Both the position numbers and the translations under genes were made by a program. Source: Cupriavidus alkaliphilus (GTDB lineage Bacteria; Pseudomonadota; Gammaproteobacteria; Burkholderiales; Burkholderiaceae). From it: a stretch of 64,000 nucleotides of DNA. The notes under the pieces are model-generated. The model was not told the DNA's origin. It saw only the letters and a list, made by a program, of their open reading frames with translations, and made no database searches. This document shows, in pieces, positions 53,159-64,000 of the stretch; within the stretch, counting starts at the first letter, position 1; each line of letters opens with the position of its first letter. The stretch covers positions 62,001-126,000 of the forward strand of contig NZ_FMAD01000007.1 in assembly GCF_900094595.1 (NCBI RefSeq), read 5' to 3'.

Positions 53159-53348
53159 GAGGGGGCCGGTCGGTCGGGGACCGCCACGGAAATGGGAACG
53201 CCGGCTAGTGTGCCGCAGCCGCGGCCTTGCCGCCACCTTGCCGCGGCCAGGTGGCGCCAACCGAGGGTATTTCCGCAGGCGGTTTCAGGAGGCCTGGGTG
53301 GCTTCGGGTGGACTCAGCCGGCGCGGCCCGGCGCCCTCACTTGGCACC

Positions 53349-53795
53349 TCACTCGGCGCGCTCTTCCGGCCAGTCGCGGATATAGGCCTTGAGCATCTTG
53401 TTCTCGAAGCTCTGGTCCTCGACCACGGCCTTGGCCACGTCGTAGAACGAAATCACGCCCATCAGGGTGCGGTTGTCGAGCACCGGCAGGTAGCGGGTGT
53501 GACGCTCCAGCATCATCCGGCGGACCTCGTTGACGTCGGTTTCCATGGTGCAGGTCAGCGGCGCATCGTCCATCACCTTGCGGATGCTGCTGGTGCCGAC
53601 GTTGCCGTGGTTGCGCGCCAGGGTCTCGATGATCTCGCGGAAGGTCAGCATGCCCACCAGGTCGCCGTACTCCATCACCACCAGCGAGCCGATATCGTGC
53701 TCGGCCATGGTGTGCACCGCGACCAGCAAGGAGGTGTCAGGCGTCACGGTATAGAGCGTATTGCCCTTGATCTGGAGGATGTCGCTGACTTTCAT
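53349..53795 (-). CDS. CBS-domain pair protein
   Basis: 148 residues from ATG 53795 (MKVSDILQIKGNTLYTVTPD). Two CBS motifs: residues 1-60 (VAVHTMAEHDIGSLVVMEYG) and 70-125 (DVNEVRRMMLERHTRYLPVL), ending with FYDVAKAVVEDQSFENKMLK. Such stand-alone pairs bind adenine nucleotides and act as energy sensors (family knowledge). An upstream extension to 53876 is not conserved-looking. Monocistronic. Confidence 0.92.
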   Translation of the reverse strand: MKVSDILQIKGNTLYTVTPDTSLLVAVHTMAEHDIGSLVVMEYGDLVGMLTFREIIETLARNHGNVGTSSIRKVMDDAPLTCTMETDVNEVRRMMLERHTRYLPVLDNRTLMGVISFYDVAKAVVEDQSFENKMLKAYIRDWPEERAE

Positions 53796-54040
53796 GATGG
53801 TCTCCGCTGCCTGCGCTCTGTCCGAGCTGAAACTGAGGGCATCGCCGCGGCCGCTGGCGGGGGCGATGCCGGTCACATTGTTTTCTGTTTAGGGGTGTGC
53901 GGGCGCCTTGCCCGTTGGCCGATGCTAGCCCAAACCCGCCGCCAAAGTAAAGCGGGAGGCCGGTTTGCGGGCCGCCACCGAGCGTGGGCGGGCACACGAT
54001 GCTACGATGCTGGCCGGAGACAACTCAAGGCCGACCGACC

Positions 54041-55357
54041 ATGTCCGGAACCCGCTTCGACACGCTGGCGCTGCACGCCGGCGCCGCGCCCGACCCCGCC
54101 ACCGGGGCCCGCGCCACCCCCATCCACCTGACCACGTCCTTCGTGTTCCGCGACAGCGAGCACGCCGCGTCGCTGTTCAACATGGAGCGCGCGGGGCACG
54201 TCTACTCCCGCATTTCCAACCCCACGGTGGCGGTGCTCGAGGAGCGCATCGCCGCGCTCGAGAACGGCGCCGGCGCCATCGCCACGGCCTCGGGCCAGGC
54301 CGCGCTGCACCTGGCGGTGGCCACGCTGATGGGTGCGGGCTCGCATATCGTGGCATCGTCGGCGCTGTACGGCGGCTCGCACAACCTGCTGCACTACACG
54401 CTGCGCCGCTTCGGCATCGAGACCACCTTCGTCAAGGCGCGCGACATCGACGCCTGGCGCGCGGCCATCCGGCCCGATACCCGGCTGCTGTTCGGCGAGA
54501 CGCTGGGCAACCCCGGGCTGGACGTGCTCGACATCCCGACCCTGGCGCAACTGGGCCAGGACCACGGCATCCCGCTGCTGGTGGACTCCACCTTCACCAC
54601 GCCCTACCTGCTGCGGCCGTTCGACCATGGCGCCGGCCTGCTCTACCACTCGGCCACCAAGTTCCTGGGCGGCCACGGCACCACCATCGGCGGCGTGCTG
54701 GTCGAGGGCGGCACCTTCGACTTCGAGGCCTCGGGGCGCTTCCCGGAGCTGTCCGAGCCGTACGAGGGCTTCCATAACATGGTGTTCACCGAGGAAAGCA
54801 CGGTGGCGCCGTTCCTGCTGCGCGCGCGCCGCGAAGGGCTGCGCGATTTCGGCGCGTGCATGAACCCGATGGCGGCGTGGCAGCTGCTGCAGGGCGTGGA
54901 GACGCTGCCGCTGCGCATGAGCCGCCATGTCGACAACACCCGCAAGGTGGTGCAGTTCCTGGTGTCGCATCCGATGGTGGAGTCGGTGTCGTACCCGGAA
55001 CTGGAATCGCACCCCGACTACGAACTGGCCAAACGCCTGCTGCCGCGCGGCTGTGGCGCGGTGTTCAGCTTCAACCTGAAGGGCAACCGGGTCGCCGGCC
55101 AGCGCTTTATCGAAAGCCTGTCGCTGTTCTCGCACCTGGCCAACGTGGGCGATGCGCGCTCGCTGGTGATCCACCCGGCCTCGACCACGCACTTCCGCAT
55201 GGACGCGGCCGCGCTGCAGTCGGCGGGCATTACCGAAGGCACGATCCGGCTGTCGGTCGGCCTGGAGGATGCCGACGACCTGATCGACGATCTCAAGCGC
55301 GGCCTGAAGGCGGCCGAGAAGGCCATGGGCGCGGGCAAACAGGGAGGGCAAGCCTGA
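54041..55357 (+). CDS. metY: O-acetylhomoserine sulfhydrylase (Cys/Met PLP family)
   Basis: 438 residues. Makes homocysteine from O-acetylhomoserine and sulfide (or O-succinylhomoserine). PLP-lysine Lys207 in HSATKFLGGHGT, the phosphate-binding SGQAALHLAVATLMGAGSHI, and YSRISNPTVAVLEERIAALE. The long form with the insert EPYEGFHNMVFTEESTVAPF and PMAAWQLLQGVETLPLRMSR marks the MetY group rather than MetB/MetZ. ATG 54041 follows CAAGG. The next gene overlaps its stop codon by one base. Confidence 0.93.
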   Translation: MSGTRFDTLALHAGAAPDPATGARATPIHLTTSFVFRDSEHAASLFNMERAGHVYSRISNPTVAVLEERIAALENGAGAIATASGQAALHLAVATLMGAGSHIVASSALYGGSHNLLHYTLRRFGIETTFVKARDIDAWRAAIRPDTRLLFGETLGNPGLDVLDIPTLAQLGQDHGIPLLVDSTFTTPYLLRPFDHGAGLLYHSATKFLGGHGTTIGGVLVEGGTFDFEASGRFPELSEPYEGFHNMVFTEESTVAPFLLRARREGLRDFGACMNPMAAWQLLQGVETLPLRMSRHVDNTRKVVQFLVSHPMVESVSYPELESHPDYELAKRLLPRGCGAVFSFNLKGNRVAGQRFIESLSLFSHLANVGDARSLVIHPASTTHFRMDAAALQSAGITEGTIRLSVGLEDADDLIDDLKRGLKAAEKAMGAGKQGGQA

Positions 55358-56181
55358 TGGAACTGAACCTTGCCGGCCAGCCGGCCTATGCCTATACCGG
55401 CGGCAAAGCTTTCGATCCCGCCCTGCCCTGCGCCGTCTTCGTCCACGGCGCGCAGAACGACCACAGCGTGTGGGCGCTGCAGACGCGCTGGTTCGCCAAC
55501 CATGGCTTCTCGGTGCTGGCGGTGGACCTGCCCGGCCACAACCGCAGCAAGGGCGCGCCGCTGGCCACGGTCGAAGCCATGGCCGACTGGGTCATGGCGC
55601 TGGTGGCCGCCGCCGGCGTCACCGCGCCGGCCCTGGTGTTCGGCCACAGCATGGGCTCGCTGATCGCGCTGGAATGCGCGGCGCGGCATCCGCAGGCGGT
55701 GCGCGGCATCGGCCTGCTGGCCACGGCCTATCCGATGAAGGTCTCGGACGCGCTGCTGGACGCTTCGCTCAATCGCGAGGGCGAAGCCATCGCCATGGTC
55801 AACGCCTGGTCGCATTCCAGCCTCGCCAACAAGCCGTCGTCGCCGGGCCCCGGCGCATGGATGCATGGCGGCAGCCAGCGGCTGATGGAACGGGTGGCGC
55901 GCAACAACCCGCAGGCGCATGTGTTCCACAATGACTTCACGGCCTGCAACGCCTATGCCCATGGCGAGGAAGCCGCCGCGGCGGCGGCGTGCCCTGCGCT
56001 GTTCGTCACCGGCAGCAAGGACATGATGACTTCGCCGAAGGCGGCCCAGGCCCTGGCGGGCAAGATGCGCAGCGCAAGCCTGGTGACGGTGCCGTGCGGC
56101 CACGCGCTGATGGGCGAGCGTCCGGATGAAGTGCTGGATGCGCTGGCGGCGTTTGCGCGCAAGGTGGTGGCAGCGGGCTGA
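55357..56181 (+). CDS. alpha/beta hydrolase coupled to metY
   Basis: 274 residues. The ATG overlaps the metY TGA (TGATG), so translation is coupled; GGGAGGG lies 9 bases upstream. Oxyanion loop VFVHGAQNDHSVWALQTRWF, nucleophile elbow GHSMGS (Ser near residue 96), acid in LFVTGSKDMMTSPKA, catalytic His in CGHALMGERPD. No signal peptide. It could act on an activated homoserine ester or thioester, but that is inference from coupling; no acetyltransferase motif is seen. Confidence 0.88.
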   Translation: MELNLAGQPAYAYTGGKAFDPALPCAVFVHGAQNDHSVWALQTRWFANHGFSVLAVDLPGHNRSKGAPLATVEAMADWVMALVAAAGVTAPALVFGHSMGSLIALECAARHPQAVRGIGLLATAYPMKVSDALLDASLNREGEAIAMVNAWSHSSLANKPSSPGPGAWMHGGSQRLMERVARNNPQAHVFHNDFTACNAYAHGEEAAAAAACPALFVTGSKDMMTSPKAAQALAGKMRSASLVTVPCGHALMGERPDEVLDALAAFARKVVAAG

Positions 56182-56279
56182 CGCTGGTCCCGGACGGCTG
56201 GCCACGCCGGCGGCCGTCCGCATTACATCCCGGCGCCGAAGGTCTACACTGCAGCAAACAAGACCTGCCGGAGACAGCC

Positions 56280-56597
56280 ATGGCCCACGCCCGCGCGCGC
56301 GAGTTCGAGAATTTCGCGGCCTTCTATCCCTACTACCTGAGCGAGCACCAGAACCGTACCTGCCGGCGGCTGCATTTCGCCGGCTCGACGGTGGCGCTGC
56401 TGTGCCTGGTGGCGCTGGTCGTGACCGGCAATGCCTGGTGGCTGCTCGCCGCGGTGGTGGCGGGGTATGCGTTCGCCTGGGTCGGGCATTTCGGGTTCGA
56501 GAAGAATCGGCCGGCTACGTTCCGGCATCCGGTTTATAGCCTGATGGGGGATTGGGTGATGTATGCCGATATTTGGCGGGGGAGGATTTCGTTTTGA
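56280..56597 (+). CDS. Mpo1-like (DUF962) membrane protein
   Basis: 105 residues. DUF962 pattern: FENFAAFYPYYLSEHQNRTC with the His-carrying YYLSEHQN, then RRLHFAGSTVALLCLVALVV, GYAFAWVGHFGFEKNRPATF (second His cluster WVGHFGFEKN) and HPVYSLMGDWVMYADIW. Two to three membrane helices. Yeast Mpo1 is an iron-dependent dioxygenase of 2-hydroxy-fatty-acid alpha-oxidation, and the His residues are conserved here. Short and typical bacterial form. Single gene. Confidence 0.87.
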   Translation: MAHARAREFENFAAFYPYYLSEHQNRTCRRLHFAGSTVALLCLVALVVTGNAWWLLAAVVAGYAFAWVGHFGFEKNRPATFRHPVYSLMGDWVMYADIWRGRISF

Positions 56598-57047
56598 GGG
56601 GGGCGGGGCCTGACGCTAATTTGGGGTGGGCGCTGTTGGTGACATGCTGTCGGCTGTTGAACTGCCTGGTTCCGCCCTCCTGGGCGGGTCACTTTTTGGC
56701 CGAGCGCCAAAAAGTAACCAAAAAGCGCGTTTACTGCCCTGCGGGCGGCATGTCTTATCGTAGTGTGCCTGGGCGTTTTCGTACGGGGCTTGGCTTCCTC
56801 ACATAGCAGGACTGCCTGCCGCGGTGGTGCACCACTGTGGCAGGGGCGTTGAAGTGTGGGTTGAACGAGCCCAGAGCGCGGAGTGGCCCCTGCTGCCGGC
56901 CTTGTCGTAGGAACGCCTACGGCTGCTGCGCCGTCAGTCTCGCAGGTCAGGGGGCGTGGCACGGTACGCCTCGCTGCGCTCGCTTGGCGCTGTCGGCCTG
57001 TGATCCGGTCCAATCACGCGCCAGCCTGCAAGCCAGCTAACCAAAAA
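56598..57047. repeat. gene-free region with perfect hairpin repeat element
   Basis: The 450 bases between the Mpo1-like gene and yihY contain ACTTTTTGGC (56691-56700) CGAGC GCCAAAAAGT (56706-56715), perfect 10-bp arms. The sequence AAAAAGTAACCAAAAAGCGC then follows. I recognise this kind of GGCCGAGCGCCAAAAAGT block as a dispersed intergenic repeat of many proteobacteria. Only one copy is in the window. The rest shows no ORF with a ribosome site; composition changes slightly toward G/T-rich. Confidence 0.6.
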
Positions 57048-59586
<2,539 letters not shown>

Positions 59587-59605
59587 ACCGCGTCCATCCA
59601 TCGCC

Positions 59606-61024
59606 ATGACCTCGCCTCAAGACTCCTTCCTCGCACTGTGCCGCGCCGCGCTGGGCCCGCAGCACGTGCTGACCGATGCGGCCGACCAGGCGCCCTACCT
59701 GACCGACTGGCGCAAGCGCTATCGCGGCGAGGCGCTGGCGGTGCTGCGCCCGGGCACCACCGCGGAAGTCGCCGAGGTGGTCCATGCCTGCCACGCGCAC
59801 CGGATCGCCGTGGTACCGCAGGGCGGCAACACCGGCCTGTGCGGCGGCGCCACGCCGGTGGCGGGCGCACCGCAAGTGGTGATCTCGCTGCAGCGGCTCA
59901 ACCGCATCCGCCAGGTCGATCCGCTCAACAACACCATCACGGTCGAGGCCGGCGTGGTGCTGCAGCAGCTGCAGGAGGTGGCGCGCGAGCACGGCCGGCT
60001 GTTTCCGCTGAGCCTGGCGGCCGAGGGCAGCTGCACCATCGGCGGCAACCTGTCGACCAATGCCGGCGGCACCGCGGTGCTGCGCTACGGCAACACGCGC
60101 GAACTGTGCCTGGGGCTGGAAGTGGTGACGCCCTCCGGCGAAACCTGGCACGGGCTGCGCGGCCTGCGCAAGGACAACACCGGCTACGACCTGCGCGACC
60201 TGTTCATCGGCGCCGAAGGCACGCTGGGCATCATCACCGCCGCGGTGATGAAGCTGTTCCCGCTGCCGCGCGCGTCGGTCACGGCGCTGGCCGCGGTGCA
60301 CAGCCCGCGCGCCGCGCTGGCGCTGCTGGCCATCGCCCAGTCGCACGCCGGCGCCATGCTGACCGGTTTCGAGCTGATGTCGGCGCTCAGCATGACGCTG
60401 GTGACGCGGCACTTCCCGCAGCTGCGCTATCCGTTCGCCGACATGCATCCGCAGCTGGTGCTGCTGGAACTGTCCGACAGCGAAAGCGAAGCCCATGCGC
60501 GCGGCATCTTCGAGACCATGATGTCGGCCGCCTTCGACGCCGGCGTGGTCGCCGACGCGGTGGTGGCCGAATCGGTGCAGCAGTCGCGCGACTTCTGGAA
60601 CCTGCGCGAGCATATTCCGCTGGCGCAGGTGGAAGACGGCAAGAACATCAAGCACGACATCGCCGTGCCGGTATCGCGCGTCGCGGACTTTATCGAGTGC
60701 ACCGACGCGCTGCTGCAGAACGCCTTTCCCGGTGCGCGCATGGTCACCTTCGGCCATCTTGGCGACGGCAACCTGCACTACAACGTGGCGCCGCCCGAAG
60801 GCGTCGACCACGATGACTTCCTGGCGCACCAGGACCAGGTCAACCGCATCGTGCACGACAGCGTGCGCTCGCATAACGGCTCGATCTCGGCCGAGCACGG
60901 CCTGGGCCAGCTCAAGCGCGAGGAAAACCGGCATTACAAGAGCGAGGTCGAACTTGCCATGATGCGGGCGATCAAGGGCGCGCTGGATCCGCTCGGGCTG
61001 ATGAATCCCGGCAAAGTGGTTTGA
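59606..61024 (+). CDS. FAD-binding oxidase/D-2-hydroxyacid dehydrogenase (GlcD / D-2-HGDH type)
   Basis: 472 residues, PCMH FAD-binding domain plus FAD-linked oxidase C-terminal domain. FAD loops: VVPQGGNTGLCGGATPVAGA (about 72-91) and SLAAEGSCTIGGNLSTNAGG (about 137-156). C-terminal FGHLGDGNLHYNV supplies the metal/substrate His residues, followed by SISAEHGLGQLK. Oxidises D-2-hydroxyglutarate, D-lactate or similar with electrons to quinone or ETF. 19 bases after DUF2069, likely one transcript. Confidence 0.92.
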   Translation: MTSPQDSFLALCRAALGPQHVLTDAADQAPYLTDWRKRYRGEALAVLRPGTTAEVAEVVHACHAHRIAVVPQGGNTGLCGGATPVAGAPQVVISLQRLNRIRQVDPLNNTITVEAGVVLQQLQEVAREHGRLFPLSLAAEGSCTIGGNLSTNAGGTAVLRYGNTRELCLGLEVVTPSGETWHGLRGLRKDNTGYDLRDLFIGAEGTLGIITAAVMKLFPLPRASVTALAAVHSPRAALALLAIAQSHAGAMLTGFELMSALSMTLVTRHFPQLRYPFADMHPQLVLLELSDSESEAHARGIFETMMSAAFDAGVVADAVVAESVQQSRDFWNLREHIPLAQVEDGKNIKHDIAVPVSRVADFIECTDALLQNAFPGARMVTFGHLGDGNLHYNVAPPEGVDHDDFLAHQDQVNRIVHDSVRSHNGSISAEHGLGQLKREENRHYKSEVELAMMRAIKGALDPLGLMNPGKVV

Positions 61025-61036
61025 GCGCGCCTGCGC

Positions 61037-61885
61037 TCAGCGGCGCAGCTCGGTGTGGATATGGGCCGCGATGTGCTCGAGCAGTTCGTCGAGATGGCCG
61101 CGCAGCACGGCGAAGCCCGCATGCTGCGCCAGCGTGGCCTCGTCCATGTACAGCGCCCGGTTGATCTCGATCTGCAGGCTGTGGCGCCGCTGCGCCGGAT
61201 CGGCATAGGCGCGGATCAGCTGCGCGCCCTTGTACGGCCAGTTGATGGCCACCTTGTAGCCAAGGCTGCGCAGGCACTCCGCCACCAGTTCGATGAATGC
61301 CGCCGAGCAAGTGGAGCCGTCGCCGTTGCTGACGACGAAATCCGGCCGCGCGGCGCCGTTGTCGACATTCATCGCATTGCCGCGCGACTTCATCGAATGG
61401 CAGTCGAGATGCCACACCGCGCCCCAGCGCGCATGGCGCTGCGCCAGCAGCCCCGACAGCGCGGCGTGGTACGGGTCGTAGTAGGTCTTGAGCAGGTATT
61501 CCGCCATGTACGGCGACAGCGTCGCGGCATAGACTGGCACGCCCGGCAGCGCCAGCCGGCGCAGCACGCCCATGCCGCGGCCGGACTTGTCGGTGGGGCG
61601 CACTTCATAAGGCATGGCGCCATCGATCAGGTCGGGGTCGATATCGTCGCGGGCGCGGTTGACGTCGACCAGCCAGCGCGGGAAGTCGGCGCACAGCAAG
61701 GTGCCGCCCACCCGCGGCGCATGCGCGAAGAGCTGGTCGACATAGGCGTCCCAGCCCGACAGCAAGGCCTCGGGCGGCGCCGCCAGCGGCAGGGTCTCGG
61801 CATGCAGCAGGCCGCTGTGCGGGGAATCCACCACCAGCGGCAGTGCCGCCCCGGCCGGTTCAGTCAGCGAATACGGAAGCGTCAT
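61037..61885 (-). CDS. N-formylglutamate amidohydrolase-family protein (HutG-like)
   Basis: 282 residues. Family motifs: VVDSPHSGLLHAETLP (about 18-33) with zinc His, FPRWLVDVNRARDDIDPDLI, WHLDCHSMKSRG (about 158-169; metal His and Asp) and SLQIEINRALYMDEATL. It hydrolyses N-formyl- or related N-acyl amino acids in histidine catabolism, but no other hut genes are adjacent, so the true substrate may differ. It follows the porin gene by 2 bases on the same strand, indicating co-transcription for uptake and use. Confidence 0.9.
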   Translation of the reverse strand: MTLPYSLTEPAGAALPLVVDSPHSGLLHAETLPLAAPPEALLSGWDAYVDQLFAHAPRVGGTLLCADFPRWLVDVNRARDDIDPDLIDGAMPYEVRPTDKSGRGMGVLRRLALPGVPVYAATLSPYMAEYLLKTYYDPYHAALSGLLAQRHARWGAVWHLDCHSMKSRGNAMNVDNGAARPDFVVSNGDGSTCSAAFIELVAECLRSLGYKVAINWPYKGAQLIRAYADPAQRRHSLQIEINRALYMDEATLAQHAGFAVLRGHLDELLEHIAAHIHTELRR

Positions 61886-61887
61886 GA

Positions 61888-62925
61888 TCAGAATTTGTGC
61901 TGGATGCCGACGCCCACCGTGGTCACGGTGTCGCCGGACTTGTGCGAGTTGGGATCCTCGCGGTCAAAGAAGACGTAGGGCATGGTGCGCTTGCTCAGGC
62001 TGTAGCCGTAGCCGGCCTGCACCTTGCTGAGCCGGCCCTGCGGGTCGCGCTGCACCGCGCGCTGCATGTAGTTGACGGTGAGCTTGTGGGCGCCGTACGG
62101 CACCGAGAAGCCGACCAGCCAGTACGGCACGTCGGTGCGCGTGGTCGCGGTGCCGGCGTAGCGGTCGCGCCCGACGATGCCGTAGAGGTTGACCACGGTG
62201 AAGTCGTACGAAGCCACCGCCTGCACCTTGTCGCGGAAATCGTTGGCCACCAGGCCGCCGCTCTTGGCATCGCGCGAATAGCCCAGGCCTGCCGCGAACT
62301 TGCCGGCGGCGTAGTTCAGGCCCAGGTCGAACTGGCGGAAATCGTCCTCCGCCTGCACCGGCGGCCGGGTATTGGGCGTGGTCGAATCCGGTCCCGCCAG
62401 GTTCATGCGCGCGCGCACCGAGAAGCCGCCGAAGCTCGGCGTCATATAACCCAGCGCATTCGACACGCGGTTGCGCGCGTTCAGCACCCTGGTGCCGATC
62501 GCGGTGGCGCCCGCGTCGTGAATGGCGAAGTCGATGTTCTGCGTCACCTGCGAATAGATCGGCGAACCCACGATCGTCGCGGAATCGAGCCGGCCCAGCG
62601 CGATCGCGCCGAAGCCGCCCTGCAGGCCGACGAAGGCGTTGCGGAACTGCGGGTTGGTGGCGACGCCGTTGTCTGCGCCGAAGCCCTGCTCCAGGCCGAA
62701 TGCCGCGCGCAGGCCGCCGCCCAGCTCTTCGCTGCCGCGCAGGCCCCAGCGCGAGGCGTTGTCCGCCATCTGCGCAGCCCGGCCATCGGGCCCCTTCTGG
62801 TATTCGATGTCGGTGTCGATACGGCCATACAGCGTCACCGTTGCGTCGGCCGCGGCCGACAGCAGCGCCAGCGCGCCGCCGAGGCAGGCGCGTGCGAGTG
62901 CGCGCCGGGTGTGGATACCGTTCAT
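61888..62925 (-). CDS. Gram-negative porin (outer-membrane trimer)
   Basis: 345 residues from ATG 62925 (MNGIHTRRALARACLGGALA), signal peptide cleaved near AADA-T. The porin opens VTLYGRIDTDIEYQKGPDG and then SRWGLRGSEELGGGLRAAFG, LEQGF and AFVGLQGGFGAIALGRLDS. It ends with the outer-membrane terminal signature VGVGIQHKF (last residue Phe). A 16-strand barrel is expected. Paired with the amidohydrolase gene downstream. Confidence 0.95.
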   Translation of the reverse strand: MNGIHTRRALARACLGGALALLSAAADATVTLYGRIDTDIEYQKGPDGRAAQMADNASRWGLRGSEELGGGLRAAFGLEQGFGADNGVATNPQFRNAFVGLQGGFGAIALGRLDSATIVGSPIYSQVTQNIDFAIHDAGATAIGTRVLNARNRVSNALGYMTPSFGGFSVRARMNLAGPDSTTPNTRPPVQAEDDFRQFDLGLNYAAGKFAAGLGYSRDAKSGGLVANDFRDKVQAVASYDFTVVNLYGIVGRDRYAGTATTRTDVPYWLVGFSVPYGAHKLTVNYMQRAVQRDPQGRLSKVQAGYGYSLSKRTMPYVFFDREDPNSHKSGDTVTTVGVGIQHKF

Positions 62926-63091
62926 GCTGCTGCTCCCCTGTCGTGGTCTGTCATGCAAAATTCCCCCCCTCTGTGGTCCAACTGCCGCGTGTTCCGCCGG
63001 CGCGGCGCGCGCAGGCACCCGCCCATCCCGCGCAGGCGGGACGGATTCGTTCGATCGGGAGCGTGAGCGGGCCGCGCCGGGCGGCGGCTAT

Positions 63092-64000
63092 CTAGTGATT
63101 CAGGTGGCAGGCGGACAGGCGTCCGCCGATATCGCGCAGCAGCGGCACCTGCGTCTTGCAGCGTGCGTTCGCGTGCGGGCAGCGCGGATGAAAGGCGCAG
63201 CCACTCGGCGGCGCCAGCGGGCTGGGCAGTTCGCCGCGGATCGGCTGGTGCGCGGGCGGACTGGCGCCCAGGCGCGGCGCGTCGGCCAGCAAGGCGCGGG
63301 TATAGGGATGGTTGGGCGCGGCGAACACCTCGCGCGCCGGGCCGCTTTCGACGATGCGGCCCAGGTACATGATCACCACGCGGTCCGACATATGCTCCAC
63401 CACCGCCAGATTGTGGCTGATGAAGACATAGGTCAGCGCGTGCTCGCGCCGCAGCTGCATGAACAGGTTGATGATCTGCGCCTGCACCGAGACGTCGAGC
63501 GCGGAGACGGCCTCGTCGCAGATCAGCAGGCGCGGGCGCAGCGCCAGCGCGCGCGCGATCGCCACGCGCTGGCGCTGGCCGCCGGAGAACTCGTGCGGAT
63601 AGCGCTCGGCATAGCCGCGATCGAGTCCCACCTGCTGCAGCAGTTCGCCGGCGGCCGCGGCGGCGCGCGAGCGCTCGATCAGGCCGTGGTAGACCGCGCC
63701 TTCGGTGATGGCCTGGCCAATGCGCAGGCGCGGGTTCAGCGACGCATAGGGATTCTGGAACACCATCTGCACCGCACGGTGATAGGCGGCGGAAGCGATC
63801 TCGGCGCGCTGGCCTTGCCACGCGATCTCGCCGCCCGTCTGCGGCAGCAGGCCGGCCAGCATGCGGCCCAGCGTGGACTTGCCGCAGCCGGACTCGCCGA
63901 CCACGCCCAGCACCTCGCCCTGGCGCACCTGCAGCGAGACATCGTTGACGGCATGCACCGCCTGCGCCGGCTTGCCGGCCATGCGCGCGAGCAGGCCGGG
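63092..64000 (-). CDS. oligopeptide/dipeptide ABC transporter ATPase (DppF/OppF), 5' end beyond the window
   Basis: The first codons lie beyond the window: the frame is open to the edge (PGLLARMAGKPAQAVHAVND), so the ATG at 63982 is internal. Walker A GESGCGKST, Q-loop MVFQNPYASLNPRLRIGQ, signature EFSGGQRQRVAIARAL, Walker B LLICDEAVSALDVS, H-loop ISHNLAVVEHMSD. The C-terminal oligo_HPY segment has HPYTRALLADAP and a Cys cluster (CAFHPRCPHANARC, CHLNH). It energises peptide uptake with permeases encoded upstream, outside the window. Confidence 0.95.
   Translation of the reverse strand, partial: PGLLARMAGKPAQAVHAVNDVSLQVRQGEVLGVVGESGCGKSTLGRMLAGLLPQTGGEIAWQGQRAEIASAAYHRAVQMVFQNPYASLNPRLRIGQAITEGAVYHGLIERSRAAAAAGELLQQVGLDRGYAERYPHEFSGGQRQRVAIARALALRPRLLICDEAVSALDVSVQAQIINLFMQLRREHALTYVFISHNLAVVEHMSDRVVIMYLGRIVESGPAREVFAAPNHPYTRALLADAPRLGASPPAHQPIRGELPSPLAPPSGCAFHPRCPHANARCKTQVPLLRDIGGRLSACHLNH

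Noticed and set aside
50141..53392. 1083-codon plus-strand frame
   Set aside because: Antisense to aroC, GST and the LplT-PlsC gene, all of which are well supported.

Overview
The window looks like a chromosome segment of a betaproteobacterium of the order Burkholderiales, most likely Cupriavidus (Ralstonia eutropha group). The evidence is the very high GC of nearly all genes, an orphan Bug-type (TctC) periplasmic receptor, 3-hydroxybutyrate dehydrogenase plus a succinyl-CoA:3-oxoacid CoA-transferase pair, a lipase with its foldase, a TRAP transporter, and the gene order thrS-infC-rpmI-rplT-pheS-pheT-ihfA-merR-tRNA-Pro. The genus is an inference.

Layout. 1-7.3 kb: an aminohydrolase with a LysR regulator, tRNA-Lys, the Bug receptor behind an IclR-like operator, a small secreted repeat protein, a succinyl-CoA:acetate CoA-transferase and a MarR-like regulator. 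7.4-12.3 kb: the giant NAD-dependent glutamate dehydrogenase. 12.3-15.2 kb: small genes, including an 86-residue orphan behind a perfect LexA box, a DUF985 cupin, a DUF2188 protein and a 46-residue membrane protein on the minus strand. 15.36-19.78 kb: an AT-richer genomic island in tRNA-Pro(GGG). It is bounded by a duplicated tRNA 3' half and terminator. It carries an acyltransferase-3 membrane protein, a frameshifted bulb-lectin gene, decayed phage lysis genes, an integrase fragment and an unknown gene with a DGNHR motif. 19.8-31.0 kb, minus strand: the translation operon (thrS to merR and tRNA-Pro), preceded by tRNA-Val and relA-ridA. Between tRNA-Val and thrS lies a threonine-rich 14-residue leader ORF followed by a strong intrinsic terminator, which looks like an attenuator. 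31-42.8 kb: hydrolase, bdhA, DUF411 and DGC metal-site proteins, scoAB with a divergent PAS-LuxR regulator, a thioesterase, a TRAP (DctQMP) operon, an SDR and ETF-ubiquinone oxidoreductase. 42.9-53.8 kb: lipase/foldase, a PilZ protein, a GntR regulator with an FAD oxidoreductase, then an MFS transporter, aroC, a GST, an LplT-PlsC-type fusion and a CBS protein. 54-64 kb: metY with a hydrolase, an Mpo1-like protein, YihY, wrbA, a DUF2069 protein, an FAD-linked 2-hydroxyacid dehydrogenase, an N-formylglutamate amidohydrolase-like protein with a porin, and a truncated oligopeptide ABC ATPase.

How the genes fit together. Ketone-body and acyl-CoA handling recurs (bdhA, scoAB, the acetate CoA-transferase, thioesterase, ETF-QO), as expected for a polyhydroxybutyrate-storing aerobe. 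The signals most worth following are the thrS leader/attenuator, the LexA-controlled orphan, the tRNA-Pro island with its lectin-acyltransferase pair, and the secreted DPYTDGAK-repeat protein.
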